Origin: Arthrinium phaeospermum
Taxonomy: Eukaryota > Ascomycota > Sordariomycetes > Amphisphaeriales > Apiosporaceae
DNA length: 64,000 bases
Direction of reading: 5' to 3'
NCBI GenBank assembly: GCA_006503535.1
Contig: QYRS01000005.1
Location: forward strand, 3,286,001-3,350,000
A model generated the notes under the pieces. That model worked only from the letters and a program-made list of their open reading frames with translations, was not told where the DNA came from and did no database searches. A program made the position numbers and the translations under genes. Of this stretch, positions 20,456 through 31,590 are shown piece after piece; the first letter of the stretch is position 1, and each line of letters starts with the position of its first letter.

Positions 20456-23400
20456 TTACATGTCCTGGAAGTACTGGAACTGGCCCTCCAAATCCATCTG
20501 AGCTTCATAAAGGGGCAACTGCAGATCATCGTGGAAGCTTCCGAACCCGTCGTCCGCCAGACTCACGCCCGGCAGCACGGGGTACTCGAAGGGATCGTTC
20601 AACAGAAAGTCCATAGGATTCGTCGCAGCGGGTTGGTAACGGCCGTCGGAAAGGGCTTGCTGTTGCTGCTGCTGCAATGTGTGCCTTTGCTGCCGTGGTA
20701 ATTGGACAGGAGCTAACATGTCGACTCGAGACCCGGCTGGGCTGCCCAAAGGCATCGATACATCAATCGGCCATGGTCTCAGAGGTGGCATGCTCGCCGC
20801 CGCAGTAGCAGTCATGGCCGAAGGGGCATAGCTCGGAAGGAACCTAGAGTGTGAGTCTTCACATCTTGACGGGCCGTACGGATTCTCTCGGGCGGTAGAG
20901 AACTCGGCTGACCTGAATCGAGCGGGCAAATGATCGAATATGGACTACAGGAAGGAACGATGATTAGTCTGTAAGCCTTGCAACCTTTCATTACTGGTTT
21001 TCTTGATGCACTCACATTCAGCGCCACCGTCACCCGGTCGGCCGCGAGGCTCCGCTGGGTCAGGCTCGAGATGCAGTCCTTGCCCAGCCGGGCGTCGGCC
21101 AGCAGGTCCAGGGCGCCCGGCCGGTCGGGGTTGTGGACGACGTAGAGCAGCAGGCTGAGGACGGCGAAGAACTGCGTGTAGGTGATGAACCAGTAGGGCC
21201 CGATGAGGACGGCCTGCTTGCGGATCTCGAGGCCGATGTGGAGGATGTTGCGGCAGACGTTGATGCCCGCCGTCGCCAGGGCCAGGTACCGCTCGTCGTC
21301 GGCGCGCTCGTTGGTCGTTGTTGTTGTGGTGGACCGCTGGGAGTAGTATTGGAGGAACGGCCGGTACAGCATCATCTGGACGTGGGCGTAGGCAAAGCGG
21401 AGGAGGATCTTGACGCTGGATCGGGGGACAGAAGTAGTCAGTATAAGGAGGGGTGCGTTCCGTTCCCTTTCCATTCAGTTCCGAACGCGTCTCTATGCAC
21501 TGTGACCTACCGATGCCTACCAAAGAACGTATCTTACCTAGGCACACACAACTCCCGAACTGAAACCGCTGTACCGACTTTGTTTCCCTCCAGGCGGAAG
21601 CTAGTGTGATGGCCATGTAGCGGTAGTGTTGCCGGTCGACTGGAAAGACAGCAGATTCCAAGGGACACAGTGAGGGCACAAGTACAGGAATGGACAGGGG
21701 GTTTTGTTTCTAATGGACGTACCGAGTGATTTGCAGATCCTCCTGCGGCCCCGCCCGCCACGTGGGCGAGAGACGCCCCTGCCAATCATGCAGCTCCTGC
21801 TCGATCTCGCGGATCTTGGCCACGCTGATCATGTACGTGACGTCCTGCGGACCCTTGTCGGTGCCGGTCGGGGGGTAGACGTACTCGACGACCTTGGCGA
21901 GGATCTGCATGAGGCGGGCGTGGGCATTGAAGGCCTCGAGGAACGAAGGGGTGTTCGGCGGCGGGACGTGGGTAGGGCTGGCGGCGGCCGTGATGGGTAG
22001 GAGGTGCTCGTCGTCGACCTCGGTGGGCCAGCGCTGGTCGACGTCCTTGTCCTGCAGCAGCAGCGGCAGGCCGAGCGTGGTGGACAGGTAGATGTCCATG
22101 GAGCGGATGGTGTGGAAGAGCCGCCGCCGCGTCTCGTCTTCGATGGGCGGCAGGGCGGCGTGGGGCAGGTGGCGGTGCAGCCCCATGCGCAGGGCGGAGC
22201 GGAGGGCGATGCCGACGAAGCTGTGCCCCGCGTTGAGGTTGCCGGTGGCCTGGAGGAACTGGATGGTGAAGACGAGGGCCTGCAGCGTCGTCACGTCGCC
22301 GCACTCGGTCACGTCCCGCAGCGAGTGCCGCGCCGAGGCGTAGTAGTGGTGGCCCCGCTCCGTCGCCACGGCGTAGTGGTCCGGGTTGGTCGGGTCGTTC
22401 TCGTCCACGTCGTACATGGACCCCAGCGCCATGGCCGAGAAGAGCAGCCCGACAAACCGCTGCTGCGCCAGCGTGTACTGCTGCGGCCGCTCCTCGTACA
22501 GCCGCTCAAAGGCCGCCCAGAAGGACGGCACGTGCACCACCCGCAGCAGGCACGACGCCCGGCTGAAGGCGTACTCGCAGAGGTCGTGCGCGAGCTGGCG
22601 GAGCGGCAGCCTCGACACGCCGTGGTGGCTGAGCAGCGGCGTCGACCAGGGGCTGCTGTTGCTGCTGCCGCTGCCGCCGCCCTTCATGTTGTGCGCGGGG
22701 TTCTCGTCGGCGAACGACCAGGGCCGCGGGGGCTGGGGCAGGAAGGGCATCCGCGCGTCGTAGCGGGGGAGCCCGGGCAGGTACTGCGTGATGCGGCTCA
22801 GGAAGGCCGCCCCCGACGACATGCCGTGGAAGTTGTACTCGCCCGTGCTGGTGCGGTCCAGCTGGTTGGCCTTCTCGACCAGGGGGATGTACCGCCCGCG
22901 GTTCTCCCAGGAGCCGTCCGAGGAGGCGGCAGCGGCGGTGGCAGGCGTGGTGGCGACCGTTGACGCAGCACCCGAGCCCGGAGCAGCGTCCGGCCCGGAA
23001 ACTGGGGTGGTGGTTTCTGGATTGTCGAGATCTACATCCGGTAGGAACCGGCGGAGGAGCGCCTCGGCTACACGGAGTCTTTCTCTCAGCTCCTCTACCT
23101 CGGTGCTGGGGGACGACGGTTTGGCCTCTCCCTCTCGCCGAGATATGCGCGTGTACACGCACTCTACATCGGTTGCAAAAATGCGAGTGTCAGCTTATTA
23201 CCGGGGTTTCGTTTTCGCTTTGCCATTTCGAAGAAATGAACAAGGAAGAGTTAGTTGGTTGCCGGGGGACGCAATTACCGGAGTTGAAGTCGGCGCAGCT
23301 CGAACACGGCCGCTTCCCGTCGCACTTGATCTTCTTGCGTCGGCAATCGTCACAGGCTTTCGTGGTTCTCCGGCGCTTGCGGGGCACCACCACCCTATGC

Positions 23401-23459
23401 GGCGGTGCTGCTGCGGCACTCAGCTTGTCGCCGGCGGCCGAGGTGTTCAGCTGTGCCAT
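20456..23459 (-). CDS. Zn(II)2Cys6 transcription factor with fungal-specific TF domain
   Basis: Nuclear regulator. Exon 1 (23279-23459) and the first codons of exon 2 (21723-23163) together form the binuclear cluster: CDDCRRKKIKC, DGKRPCSSC and a final Cys created after splicing, spacing C-x2-C-x6-C-x5-C-x2-C-x6-C. A leucine-rich coiled coil follows (EELRERLRVAEALLRRFLPD). The fungal-specific transcription factor domain covers most of exon 2 (for example YEERPQQYTLAQQRFVGLLF and ALRMGLHRHLPH) and continues in exon 4 (21016-21415; YAHVQMMLYRPFL). Exon 5 is 20456-20944 and encodes a Pro/Gln-rich, acidic C-terminus likely to activate transcription. A 102-nt segment (21538-21639) may be an additional exon; skipping it also keeps the frame. 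A further 61-nt intron inside exon 5 is possible. The target genes are unknown; the adjacent SDR is the nearest candidate. Confidence 0.85.
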
Positions 23460-24214
23460 AATTGTCCATAGGTGAGTACTTCAAGTAGCAATGTCAGGCC
23501 AGCAGCCGCGTCGAAGAAAAACCAGTGGCAGGACAGTCAGATGTTTGTTGGCCACGACGGAGTCACTCGCAGAAAATCAGACATGATTGCACCAGTTTCA
23601 CCAAGAAAAAGACCCTTGGGTTGGGTTTGTCAGTTGGCGGAGAGGTTTCCAGCCGTAGTGGTCTTGGCCACCCCCACCTTGCGCCGCTGGTCCCCATGGT
23701 AAGCGAGTCGCTATCATGAGGTCAGTCCGACGTTTGGAGAGCTCGCAAGTTAGCCACAAGTATTCCAGCATAGTTCCCGGCATAAAGCTGCTTCATCTCT
23801 GAAAAAAGACACAACCCGAGTGAGGGGACGTTGGTGGAAGGCGGAATGGAAACTCTCTAGATATATGCATTTGCGTTGTTTTCTTGCCCTGTTCGTTGTA
23901 TATGGTTTCTGTTGCCAGTGGTCATCTTGGGGTTAGCATCTGAACTCAACCCGTTTGCATGTCAGAATGGACCACACTCGATGTAAGTGCCCGATTGATT
24001 GCTGGTCGTCTTCCGATCTGCCGCTTCCATGGCCGTTGATTGGCTCCTGCCGGATAATCGGATTTTACAAGGTGTGGCTCCTAAAAGGCTTACGCCCGAG
24101 CATCCGGCTTGATGTCGTCTAATTGGTTTACCTAGCTGCACTCCATCTCCATATCCTGGTGTCACACCGTCGCATCCACCCCTCAGTTCACGTTCACCAC
24201 CGCAAGGAATAGAA
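23460..24214. other. Divergent intergenic region
   Basis: About 0.75 kb shared by the promoters of the minus-strand Zn2Cys6 regulator and the plus-strand F-box gene. No coding feature seen. Confidence 0.5.
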
Positions 24215-25528
24215 ATGCTGGATCGATTAAGTGCCGATCTAGTCGAGCTCGTTGTCGGTCTGCTCGATAACTCCAGCTTTCTCGCGTTCCGTGGCGTCTG
24301 TCGCTTGTTGTTCCGAGCAAGTTACGACCTGTTCGCACGAGACTGGTTCGAGGTCCTGTGGACGGACTTCACGCCGCACAGTCTGCGTCGGGTCTCCCGT
24401 ATCTCCCAGAGCCGCGAGATCGCGTCGCGCGTCCGCCGTCTACGCGTGTCTCGTTGGGATAGAGTCCGCCGCCCATCCGGTCCAATCTTAGACCTACCCG
24501 ATGACGACGGCGACGATGAACTTGACGGCATCAGGGAGCCATGGCCACGCGGCGAGAGCGGCTGTCTCGACCTCAACTCGCAGCAGGCCAGAGGTTTGAA
24601 GGACGTGCTGCTCCGTTTTACCCACTGCACCGAGATCGACTTCATTATTAGCTGCGATGAGGTTCTCTGGTCCCCACTTCCGCCCGACAGACTTCAGCTG
24701 AACCCCGTTGACATATTTTGGTTCATCCTATCTCTTCTCAAACCAGACGGGGGGCTCCAGGTCCAGCGATTCATTGTACGATTTTATACGGGCTTTGCGA
24801 CGAAGAAAGAGAGTGGCTGGCCTTCCAGCCCAGAGCTGTTTCAACTCCTAAGCCAGTCTGCCTGGGCATCCCACCTCCGGCGGCTTGCCATCACGTGGGA
24901 CTTTAGGGATAGTCTGGCGGACGTCATGCTGCCGTTAATCACGACCGCTGCCCATCTGGAATCGCTGACCCTTCATCATGGTTGTGATGATAACGAGTTG
25001 CATGCCTTTGTCGCCCAGCTAGCCGGTGCTTCGCCGCTGCCGTCCCTGTCCAGACTAAAGCTCATCGGTGGTCAGCGGCTCTCGCCTATCGTCCTCCCGA
25101 AGCTCATCGGCCGCTTCCAGCACACTCTCGAGTCACTCTGGATGCAACATGTGGACGTGGCCGGGGACGCCATGGGCGACGTCCTGCGCCAGCTCGCCGC
25201 CTTGTACTGGCCGGCTCTGAGATGTGTCACCGTCAAGAACTGCGCCTGTGTTCGCTTCTGCCCACGCATTCTATTTAAGCACCTCCAAAGCACGGAGCCG
25301 TCCGGTGGCGACGGATTCGAGGTCACCTTGAATAATTTACCATGGAGAGGTCGGATCGACGGGGTCCGCTATCGCGGCCGCGGCGACGACATGAGACTCG
25401 CTTTATCCGCGCTGGGGGACAGTGCCTACACACTACAGCCCGAAGACCCGGACCCGGAGTCGCCGGATTGGGATGCGTACATCTCGGCTGGGAATCAGAC
25501 AGGGCGAGTGGTGCGGTATCTTTTCTGA
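24215..25528 (+). CDS. F-box protein with LRR-like C-terminus
   Basis: Single-exon gene of 437 residues. The N-terminus is an F-box (LDRLSADLVELVVGLLD then FLAFRGVCRLLFRASYDLF). The middle and C-terminal parts carry irregular leucine-rich segments, such as HLRRLAITWDF, HLESLTLHHGC, SLSRLKLIGG and TLESLWMQHV. An acidic low-complexity loop (DLPDDDGDDELDG) lies near residue 95. The layout is that of fungal F-box/LRR adaptors, expected to bind Skp1 and present a target for ubiquitination; neither partner is known. These genes are numerous and fast-evolving in filamentous ascomycetes. Confidence 0.78.
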   Translation: MLDRLSADLVELVVGLLDNSSFLAFRGVCRLLFRASYDLFARDWFEVLWTDFTPHSLRRVSRISQSREIASRVRRLRVSRWDRVRRPSGPILDLPDDDGDDELDGIREPWPRGESGCLDLNSQQARGLKDVLLRFTHCTEIDFIISCDEVLWSPLPPDRLQLNPVDIFWFILSLLKPDGGLQVQRFIVRFYTGFATKKESGWPSSPELFQLLSQSAWASHLRRLAITWDFRDSLADVMLPLITTAAHLESLTLHHGCDDNELHAFVAQLAGASPLPSLSRLKLIGGQRLSPIVLPKLIGRFQHTLESLWMQHVDVAGDAMGDVLRQLAALYWPALRCVTVKNCACVRFCPRILFKHLQSTEPSGGDGFEVTLNNLPWRGRIDGVRYRGRGDDMRLALSALGDSAYTLQPEDPDPESPDWDAYISAGNQTGRVVRYLF

Positions 25529-26410
25529 ATGAATCTGGCGGCCCCGTAGAGAGGCTGCTATCTCACGGCATATTCCATTCAAAACACACGTCAGACCTAA
25601 CTCCGTATGTGGGAGGTTTCTTCCATAAGTGACTAGTTTCACAGTTCCAGGGGGAAATGATGTGACTGACCACCTATTCGATTGGAGTCCGAAATACGGA
25701 GCGACCTTCTGCAAAGACGAGGTCGGTTTTTTAACAACCAACCCCGAATGCCATGGTCGAGTTCCCGCTCGAGCATATGACGACAGGTGTTGTCGATAGT
25801 GACAACGTAGACACCGCCAAGGGGCTCTCGCCATGTGCCAAGCAGGTGGACCGATAAGGCAGTCTTGGGCTGCAGCCGCCTTAACTCCGCGTACCCAGCT
25901 TGGCACTCCCGCAGTGGAACCTTGGCCTGTCAGCACGGCCATGGATCTTTCCAGATCTTGGTTGCCCACTGCATACATCCCTTTCCCATCCGCGCGCGTT
26001 TCTCGACTCTTCTCTATCGCGGCCGTAGGGATCCGGGCTTGGCACGCGAAAACGGGAGCGCATCCTGGGATGGACAGAGCCTCGTCAAGGTAGCTGGGTA
26101 GCCGGATAGCCGGCCGAGAGCTTAGTTAGAAATGAAGGTCGCTTTACGGAGCGTATAAAGGGTTACGATGTCATGGTCACTCTTGTCGTTTCTCTCCTAC
26201 TCCTTCTCTCTCCTGTTGTATTCATGTCAAAGGAATCCATCCTGCCTCGACCAATAAACATCGAGTTGCGCATCCCCTTTGACTCTATCCCGGAGAACCA
26301 TATAACCACCCATCCGCTGTTCTCGCCTCTCGATCGATCCCCCCTCGTGGCCCGCCCCGGACCGACCGCCCGAGCATTCCTGCTAGGCTGCCACTTCGCT
26401 GTCCAGGACA
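25529..26410. other. Promoter region of ENA-type ATPase
   Basis: About 0.9 kb without a supported gene. The segment 26160-26410 is C/T-rich, as in leaders of highly expressed fungal genes. Confidence 0.45.
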
Positions 26411-29400
26411 ATGGAGAAGAACCAGGATGCTTCGCCACAGCATGTGTCAGGGCAGTCCAACGAACCCCTGTCGCGGCCCGCGCACGCGCTGAGCTGGGAG
26501 AATGTCGCGAGCGAGCTCGAAACAGACGGGCTCGACGGGCTGGGCGCCGAGGAGGCCGAGCGTCGGAAGGCCAAGTTCGGCCCCAATGAGCTGGGAGACG
26601 CCGAGGGCGTCCAGCCCCTGAAGATTATCATTGCGCAGATTGCCAACGCCATGACCCTGGTACGCCAGCCTCTCGCAGCGTCTACGAATACTTAACATAC
26701 ACTCATTGCCAGTGCTGACGTTGGCTTCTATTTAGGTCCTCATCCTGGCCATGGCCGCCAGTTTCGGCATCCAGTCGTGGATCGAGGGCGGCGTCGTTGC
26801 CGCCGTGATTCTGCTCAACGTGGTCGTCGGCTTCTTCCAGGAGTACTCGGCGGAGAAGACGATGGACTCGCTACGGTCACTCAGCTCGCCCACGGCCACC
26901 GTCATTCGGGCCGGCAAGTCCCAGGTCGTCCCTTCGAGCCAGATCGTGCCGGGCGATGTGGTGGAGGTCAAGATGGGCGACACACTTCCTGCCGATATCC
27001 GGTAAGCACAAATTGACACACCCGCAGTGGTCCTCTATACTGCTTAGTTGAAATCGCATCGACTAACACAAAAACCCCAAAGACTGGTGGAAGCCAAGAA
27101 CTTCGAGACAGACGAGGCCCTCCTCACCGGCGAATCCCTCCCCGTCCGCAAGTCCCAGAACCAAGTCTTCGACGACAAGACGGGCCCGGGCGACCGCCTC
27201 AACGTGGCGTACAGCAGCTCCGCCGTGACCAAGGGCCGGGCGCGGGGCATCGTCTTCGCGACGGGCGCGTGCACCGAGGTGGGCGCCATCGCGGCGGCGC
27301 TGGGCCAGAAGGCGTCCAAGGTGCGGGCCGTCAAGCGCCGGCCCGACGGACACGCGAACCCGGCCCGGTACCTCGAGGCCTATACCCTGACGCTGGGCGA
27401 CGCCCTCGGCCGCTTCCTGGGCGTCAACGTCGGGACGCCGCTGCAGCGCAAGCTGAGCAAGCTCGCCATGCTGCTGTTCGCTATCGCCGTCGTCTGTGCT
27501 ATTGTTGTGCTCGCTGCCAACCGCTTCGAGTCGCGGCAGGAGGTCATTATTTATGCGGTGGCGACCGGCCTCTCCATGATCCCGGCTAGCTTGGTCGTTG
27601 TGCTTACGATCACCATGGCGGCTGGCACCAAGCGGATGGTGCAACGGCATGTAGTGGTAAGTGGCTTCTCTCCTTAGACCCTTTCCCCCCCTTCTTAGCA
27701 CTGTGTATTTCATCCCCCCTTACAAAGAGGAGAGAACTGACGACTAGAGTAAACAGGTCCGCAATCTCAAGTCGCTCGAAGCCCTCGGCGCCGTGACCGA
27801 CATCTGCAGCGACAAGACGGGCACCCTCACCCAGGGAAAGATGGTGGCGCGTGCCGCCTGGGTCCCCGGCATGGGAACGTACACGGTCGAGACGTCCGAC
27901 GACCCCTTCAACCCGACGGTCGGCTCCATCTCTTTCGATTTCCGCAAACCCACCGACATGGATCTCAAGAACGCCCAAAAAGACCCTGGCAGCGACCACG
28001 GCCAAGCCGACCCCGCGCAGCTCCTGCGCGACAGCCCCGACGGCCACCTCCAGGACTTCCTCTCCGTCGCCACGCTGGCGAACCTGGCCACGGTCCACGA
28101 GGGCGAGGGCGGCGCCTGGATCGCCCGCGGCGACCCCACCGAGATCGCCATCCAGGTTCTGGCCCACCGATTCGCCCGCCGGCGGCCGGACCTGGTCGGC
28201 GACGAGACGCGGGAGTGGACCGACGTGGCCGAGCTGCCGTTCGACAGCGACGTCAAGCGCATGAGCGTCGTCATGCGCGAGAACCGCACGGGGAAGGACT
28301 GGGTCTTCACCAAGGGCGCCGTCGAGCGCGTCCTCGAGGCCTGCGCGAGCGATGCCGCCGCCCGCGAGATGACGGATGCGTACTGCGGCGAGATCCTGCG
28401 CAATATGGAAGTGTTTGCCGGCATGGGCTTGCGCGTGCTCGCCCTGGCCAGCCGCCCGAGCGACGACCAGGACAAGGCGAGCCCCCGCGGTGGTGGCGGG
28501 AAGGGCGAGGACAAGGACGAGGGCGAGGCGGAGGATGGCGAGGCCGAGTATAATCGGGCCATCGTCGAGAGGAACCTGGTCTTCCGCGGCCTGGTGGGCC
28601 TGTACGACCCGCCGCGCGCCGAGTCGGCCCCCGCCGTGCGCAGCTGCCACGAGGCCGGCATCGCGGTGCACATGCTGACGGGCGACCACCCGGAGACGGC
28701 CAAGGCCATCGCCATCGAGGTCGGCATCCTGCCCTCCCGCATGGGGAGCGTGGGCGCCGACGTCGCCGCCGCTATGGTCATGACGGCCGGCCAATTCGAC
28801 GCGCTGGCCGACGACGAGATCGACCGCCTGCCCGTCCTGCCGCTCGTCATAGCCCGCTGCGCCCCGAGCACCAAGGTGCGCATGATTGAAGCCCTGCACC
28901 GGCGCGGCAAATTCTGTGCCATGGTAAGTCAGACCTCATTTACCTATTCCCCCTATTCCCCTCCCCATGGCATTGTCCTTTAAACTGACATAATCCAGAC
29001 CGGCGACGGCGTCAACGACTCGCCCTCTCTCCAACGTGCCGACGTGGGCATCGCCATGGGCCAAGCCGGATCCGACGTCGCCAAGGACGCGTCGGACATT
29101 GTGCTGATGGACGACAACTTCGCCTCGATCGTGTCGGCCATCGAGGAGGGCCGGCGCATCTTCGACAACATCCAGAAGTTCGTCCTGCACGTGCTGGCCG
29201 AGAACATCGCGCAGGCGGGCACCCTGCTGGTGGGCCTGGCCTTCAAGGACGCCTCGGGGCTCTCCGTCTTCCCCCTGGCGCCCGTCCAGATCATCTGGGT
29301 CATCATGGTGACGTCGGGCCTGCCCGACATGGGCCTCGGCTTCGAGCGCGCCGTCCCGGGCATCATGCAGCGGCCGCCGCAGAGCCTGAAGTCGGGCATC

Positions 29401-29988
29401 TTCACGCCCGAGTTCCTCGTCGACATGGTCGTCTACGGGCTGTGGATCGCCGCCCTCTGCCTCGCCACCTTTTCGCTGGTGGTGTTCGGCTTCGGCGACG
29501 GCGCCCTCGGGCGCGACTGCAACGCCGACTTCTCGAGCGCCTGCGACACCGTCTTCCGGGCCCGCGCCACCACCTTCGCGACGCTGACGTGGTTCGCCCT
29601 CTTCCTGGCCTGGGAGATGATCGACATGCGCCGGTCCTTCTTCCGCATGCAGCCGGGCAGCCAGGCGACGCCCTGGACCCAGTGGGCGCGCGACATCTGG
29701 CGCAACCAGTTCCTGTTCTGGGCCGTCCTCGCCGGCTTCGTCACCATCTTCCCCACCCTCTACATCCCCGTCCTCAACCACGCCGTCTTCAAGCACACGG
29801 GCATCTCCTGGGAGTGGGGGATTGTTTTCGTCGCCTCGGCCCTCTTCTTCGCCGGCGTCGAGGGCTGGAAGTGGGCCAAGCGCGTCTACTTCCGCCGCGC
29901 CGCCAGGAGGGCCCAGGGCGGCGGCGCCGTCTGGAAGGATATGGATGTCGAAGCGCGCGTCTTTGGCGAGTATCTCTCGGGGCGGTAA
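26411..29988 (+). CDS. ENA-type (P-type IID) sodium/potassium-exporting ATPase
   Basis: Plasma or internal membrane P-type ATPase expected to export Na+ or K+ using ATP. Five exons: 26411-26659, 26736-27001, 27083-27656, 27757-28923, 28999-29988; joined length 1081 residues, normal for fungal ENA pumps. Motifs in order: cation ATPase N-terminal domain (FGPNELGDAEG), actuator loop LLTGESLPV, helix 4 IPASLVVVLTITMAAG (the IID variant of the PEGL motif), phosphorylation site CSDKTGTLTQGKM, nucleotide-binding FTKGAVERV, hinge MLTGDHPETA and TGDGVNDSP. Helices 5-10 follow, with a short basic C-terminal tail. A low-complexity acidic insert (GEDKDEGEAEDGEAE) sits in the nucleotide-binding domain near residue 700. 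All splice sites keep frame. Family members commonly respond to high salt and alkaline pH; nothing in the sequence shows this directly. Confidence 0.93.
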
Positions 29989-30197
29989 AAGAAGGAACTA
30001 CATATTAATAGATATGGTGAGAGGCTGGATACTTAAAGTAGTCATGCAATTTCCTAATAAACTGCAACTGTATGAAGTAAGGTGACAAGCGCGATTCAAA
30101 GTGATACAACGTGGCATATACCTGTGTGACGCATGCCCCAGCTCAAGTGGCATGTACTTCCCTGCTTGAGCTGGAATCTGTTACATAGCTTGGCTGT

Positions 30198-31040
30198 CTA
30201 GTCACAAGTCTCAGACTTAACCTCGACGGCCCAGAAGTCCGTGAAGAACTTGCCACGGGCCGAGTTCTTGTCCTGTGCGATCGTGCACTTGTCGGCCACC
30301 TGGTGGGCCCCGGCAGCGACATGCTGCCAACTTGTCACGGTCCCCGGCTCTTCGCGCGTGTGGCACAAGTACACGGCCGAGTCGTAGGGGCAGCTGACAC
30401 GGCGGCAGGTGCCGTTGCCGCCGTCGACCGTCAGCTCCGGTCCCGGGTAGCGTTCCAACATGGTGTAGGCATCGTACTTCATGGTGGTCTTGTTAGCGCC
30501 CGCGGGCGACTCGTTCAGGCACTGCACCTCGCCGTCGCCGGGCGAGCCGGCCGGTGCGTTGCAGTTGTGCCACCAGGGTTTGAGGTCGTAGCATGTTTGG
30601 AGGTCCATCGGAATCGAACCGAGTGGACAAAGGTGCTTCAGCTGCTTTATTCCCCTGGAGTGCCATTCCATGTCGCAACCAAACGCTGCCGACTCAGGAT
30701 CGGGCCAAACGTCCCCGTCCACGGCCCTGGCGGCGGCAGCAGCTGTGGTGGCAACGCTGCTGCGTCTTCGCTCAAACTTGCCATCCACCCATGGTGAGGT
30801 GTTGTAAGCGCGGATCGCCGGTTTGCGGCGATGCGCCTGGCGGATAGCCTGCTCAATCGTGCCGCTCAGCGTCTCGTTCTGCCCCGGAAAGACCTAGACC
30901 TCCCATTGCATGGGGACAATCCGTTCGGCTTCCTGGTAGGTTTCCAGGGTGGCCTCGGTGACTTTGATTCTATGACTGTTGTAACAGAGTGCCGGGGCGA
31001 TGATCCCCGCAAGGACTGAGAGTCGAGTAAAGATCTGCAT
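30198..31040 (-). pseudogene. Secreted Cys-containing protein gene interrupted by in-frame TAG
   Basis: From the ATG at 31040 the frame encodes a good signal peptide (MQIFTRLSVLAGIIAPALC) and 29 further residues, then meets TAG at 30894-30896. The same frame then stays open for 231 codons to the stop at 30198. The downstream part is rich in Cys and Trp (CYDLKPWWHNCNAP, CRRVSCPYDSAVYLC, ending KSETCD) and looks like an extracellular disulfide-bonded protein. With the stop ignored the product would be about 280 residues. A TAG in place of CAG or TGG is the simplest explanation; a 69-nt intron using a poor GTCACC donor and the TAG as acceptor is a weaker alternative and would also keep frame. 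I do not recognise the family. A TATAAG box lies about 110 bases upstream of the ATG. Confidence 0.55.
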
Positions 31041-31144
31041 GTTGGATCGAGGCTTAACAGGGGTTTTCAGAGTTTGGATTGTGTGATGAAGATGAAGGAT
31101 GATGGATGATAGCACGCACACAAGACCAGACCCGGCTCCGATTC

Positions 31145-31590
31145 TTATATGTGAAAAGCGGCATACTCACCACCACGAAGTAGAGGGACGCAATAGCTGT
31201 ACACGTCATATTTGCCTACGAAATCGATTTGTTCCCAAGTTGTTTCAGCAAGGTCGACGGGCGTCTCCTGGAAAGGTCTGCCTCGAACGTAGGCATTGAA
31301 GATAAGACTGCAGTGCCTGATGGTTGACCAGCACTGCAGTTGAGGCTGCAAAGAGATCAGAAGACCAACCTCCTTGTTGGTGATGCCAAAAAGGTCACAG
31401 TACGAGAAGCTCTTCCGAGAGTATGTTTTCGAGGGCAAAACATGCTCGTTGCTCGCAACAAGTCCCGTGGTTTCTGCTTGGCTGATATGTTATCGGAATA
31501 GAAGTCAGTGAAAGAGGAGGTAATTGTGAAAAACACGGACCATTTCCAAGTAAATGTACATTTTGCACGGAGACTGGATTTGATTGACAA
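31145..31590 (-). other. Unassigned ORF pair, possible gene remnant
   Basis: Two overlapping open frames upstream of the interrupted secreted-protein gene. The lower one (31145-31438, no ATG at its start) encodes a coding-like stretch (SYCDLFGITNKE, FQETPVDLAETTW, DFVGKYDVYSYCVPLLRG) and has a GTGAGT donor at its end, after CTTCGTG. No exon continuing it in frame was found. It may be a truncated gene or a chance frame; I do not recognise it. Confidence 0.25.

Noticed and set aside
27610..28899. Open frame of 429 codons on the minus strand.
   Set aside because: Antisense shadow of the ENA-type ATPase; no domain features.
30600..30630. A GGTTCGATTCC box resembling a tRNA T-arm on the minus strand.
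   Set aside because: No matching D-arm, anticodon arm or acceptor stem; it lies inside the coding frame of the secreted-protein gene.
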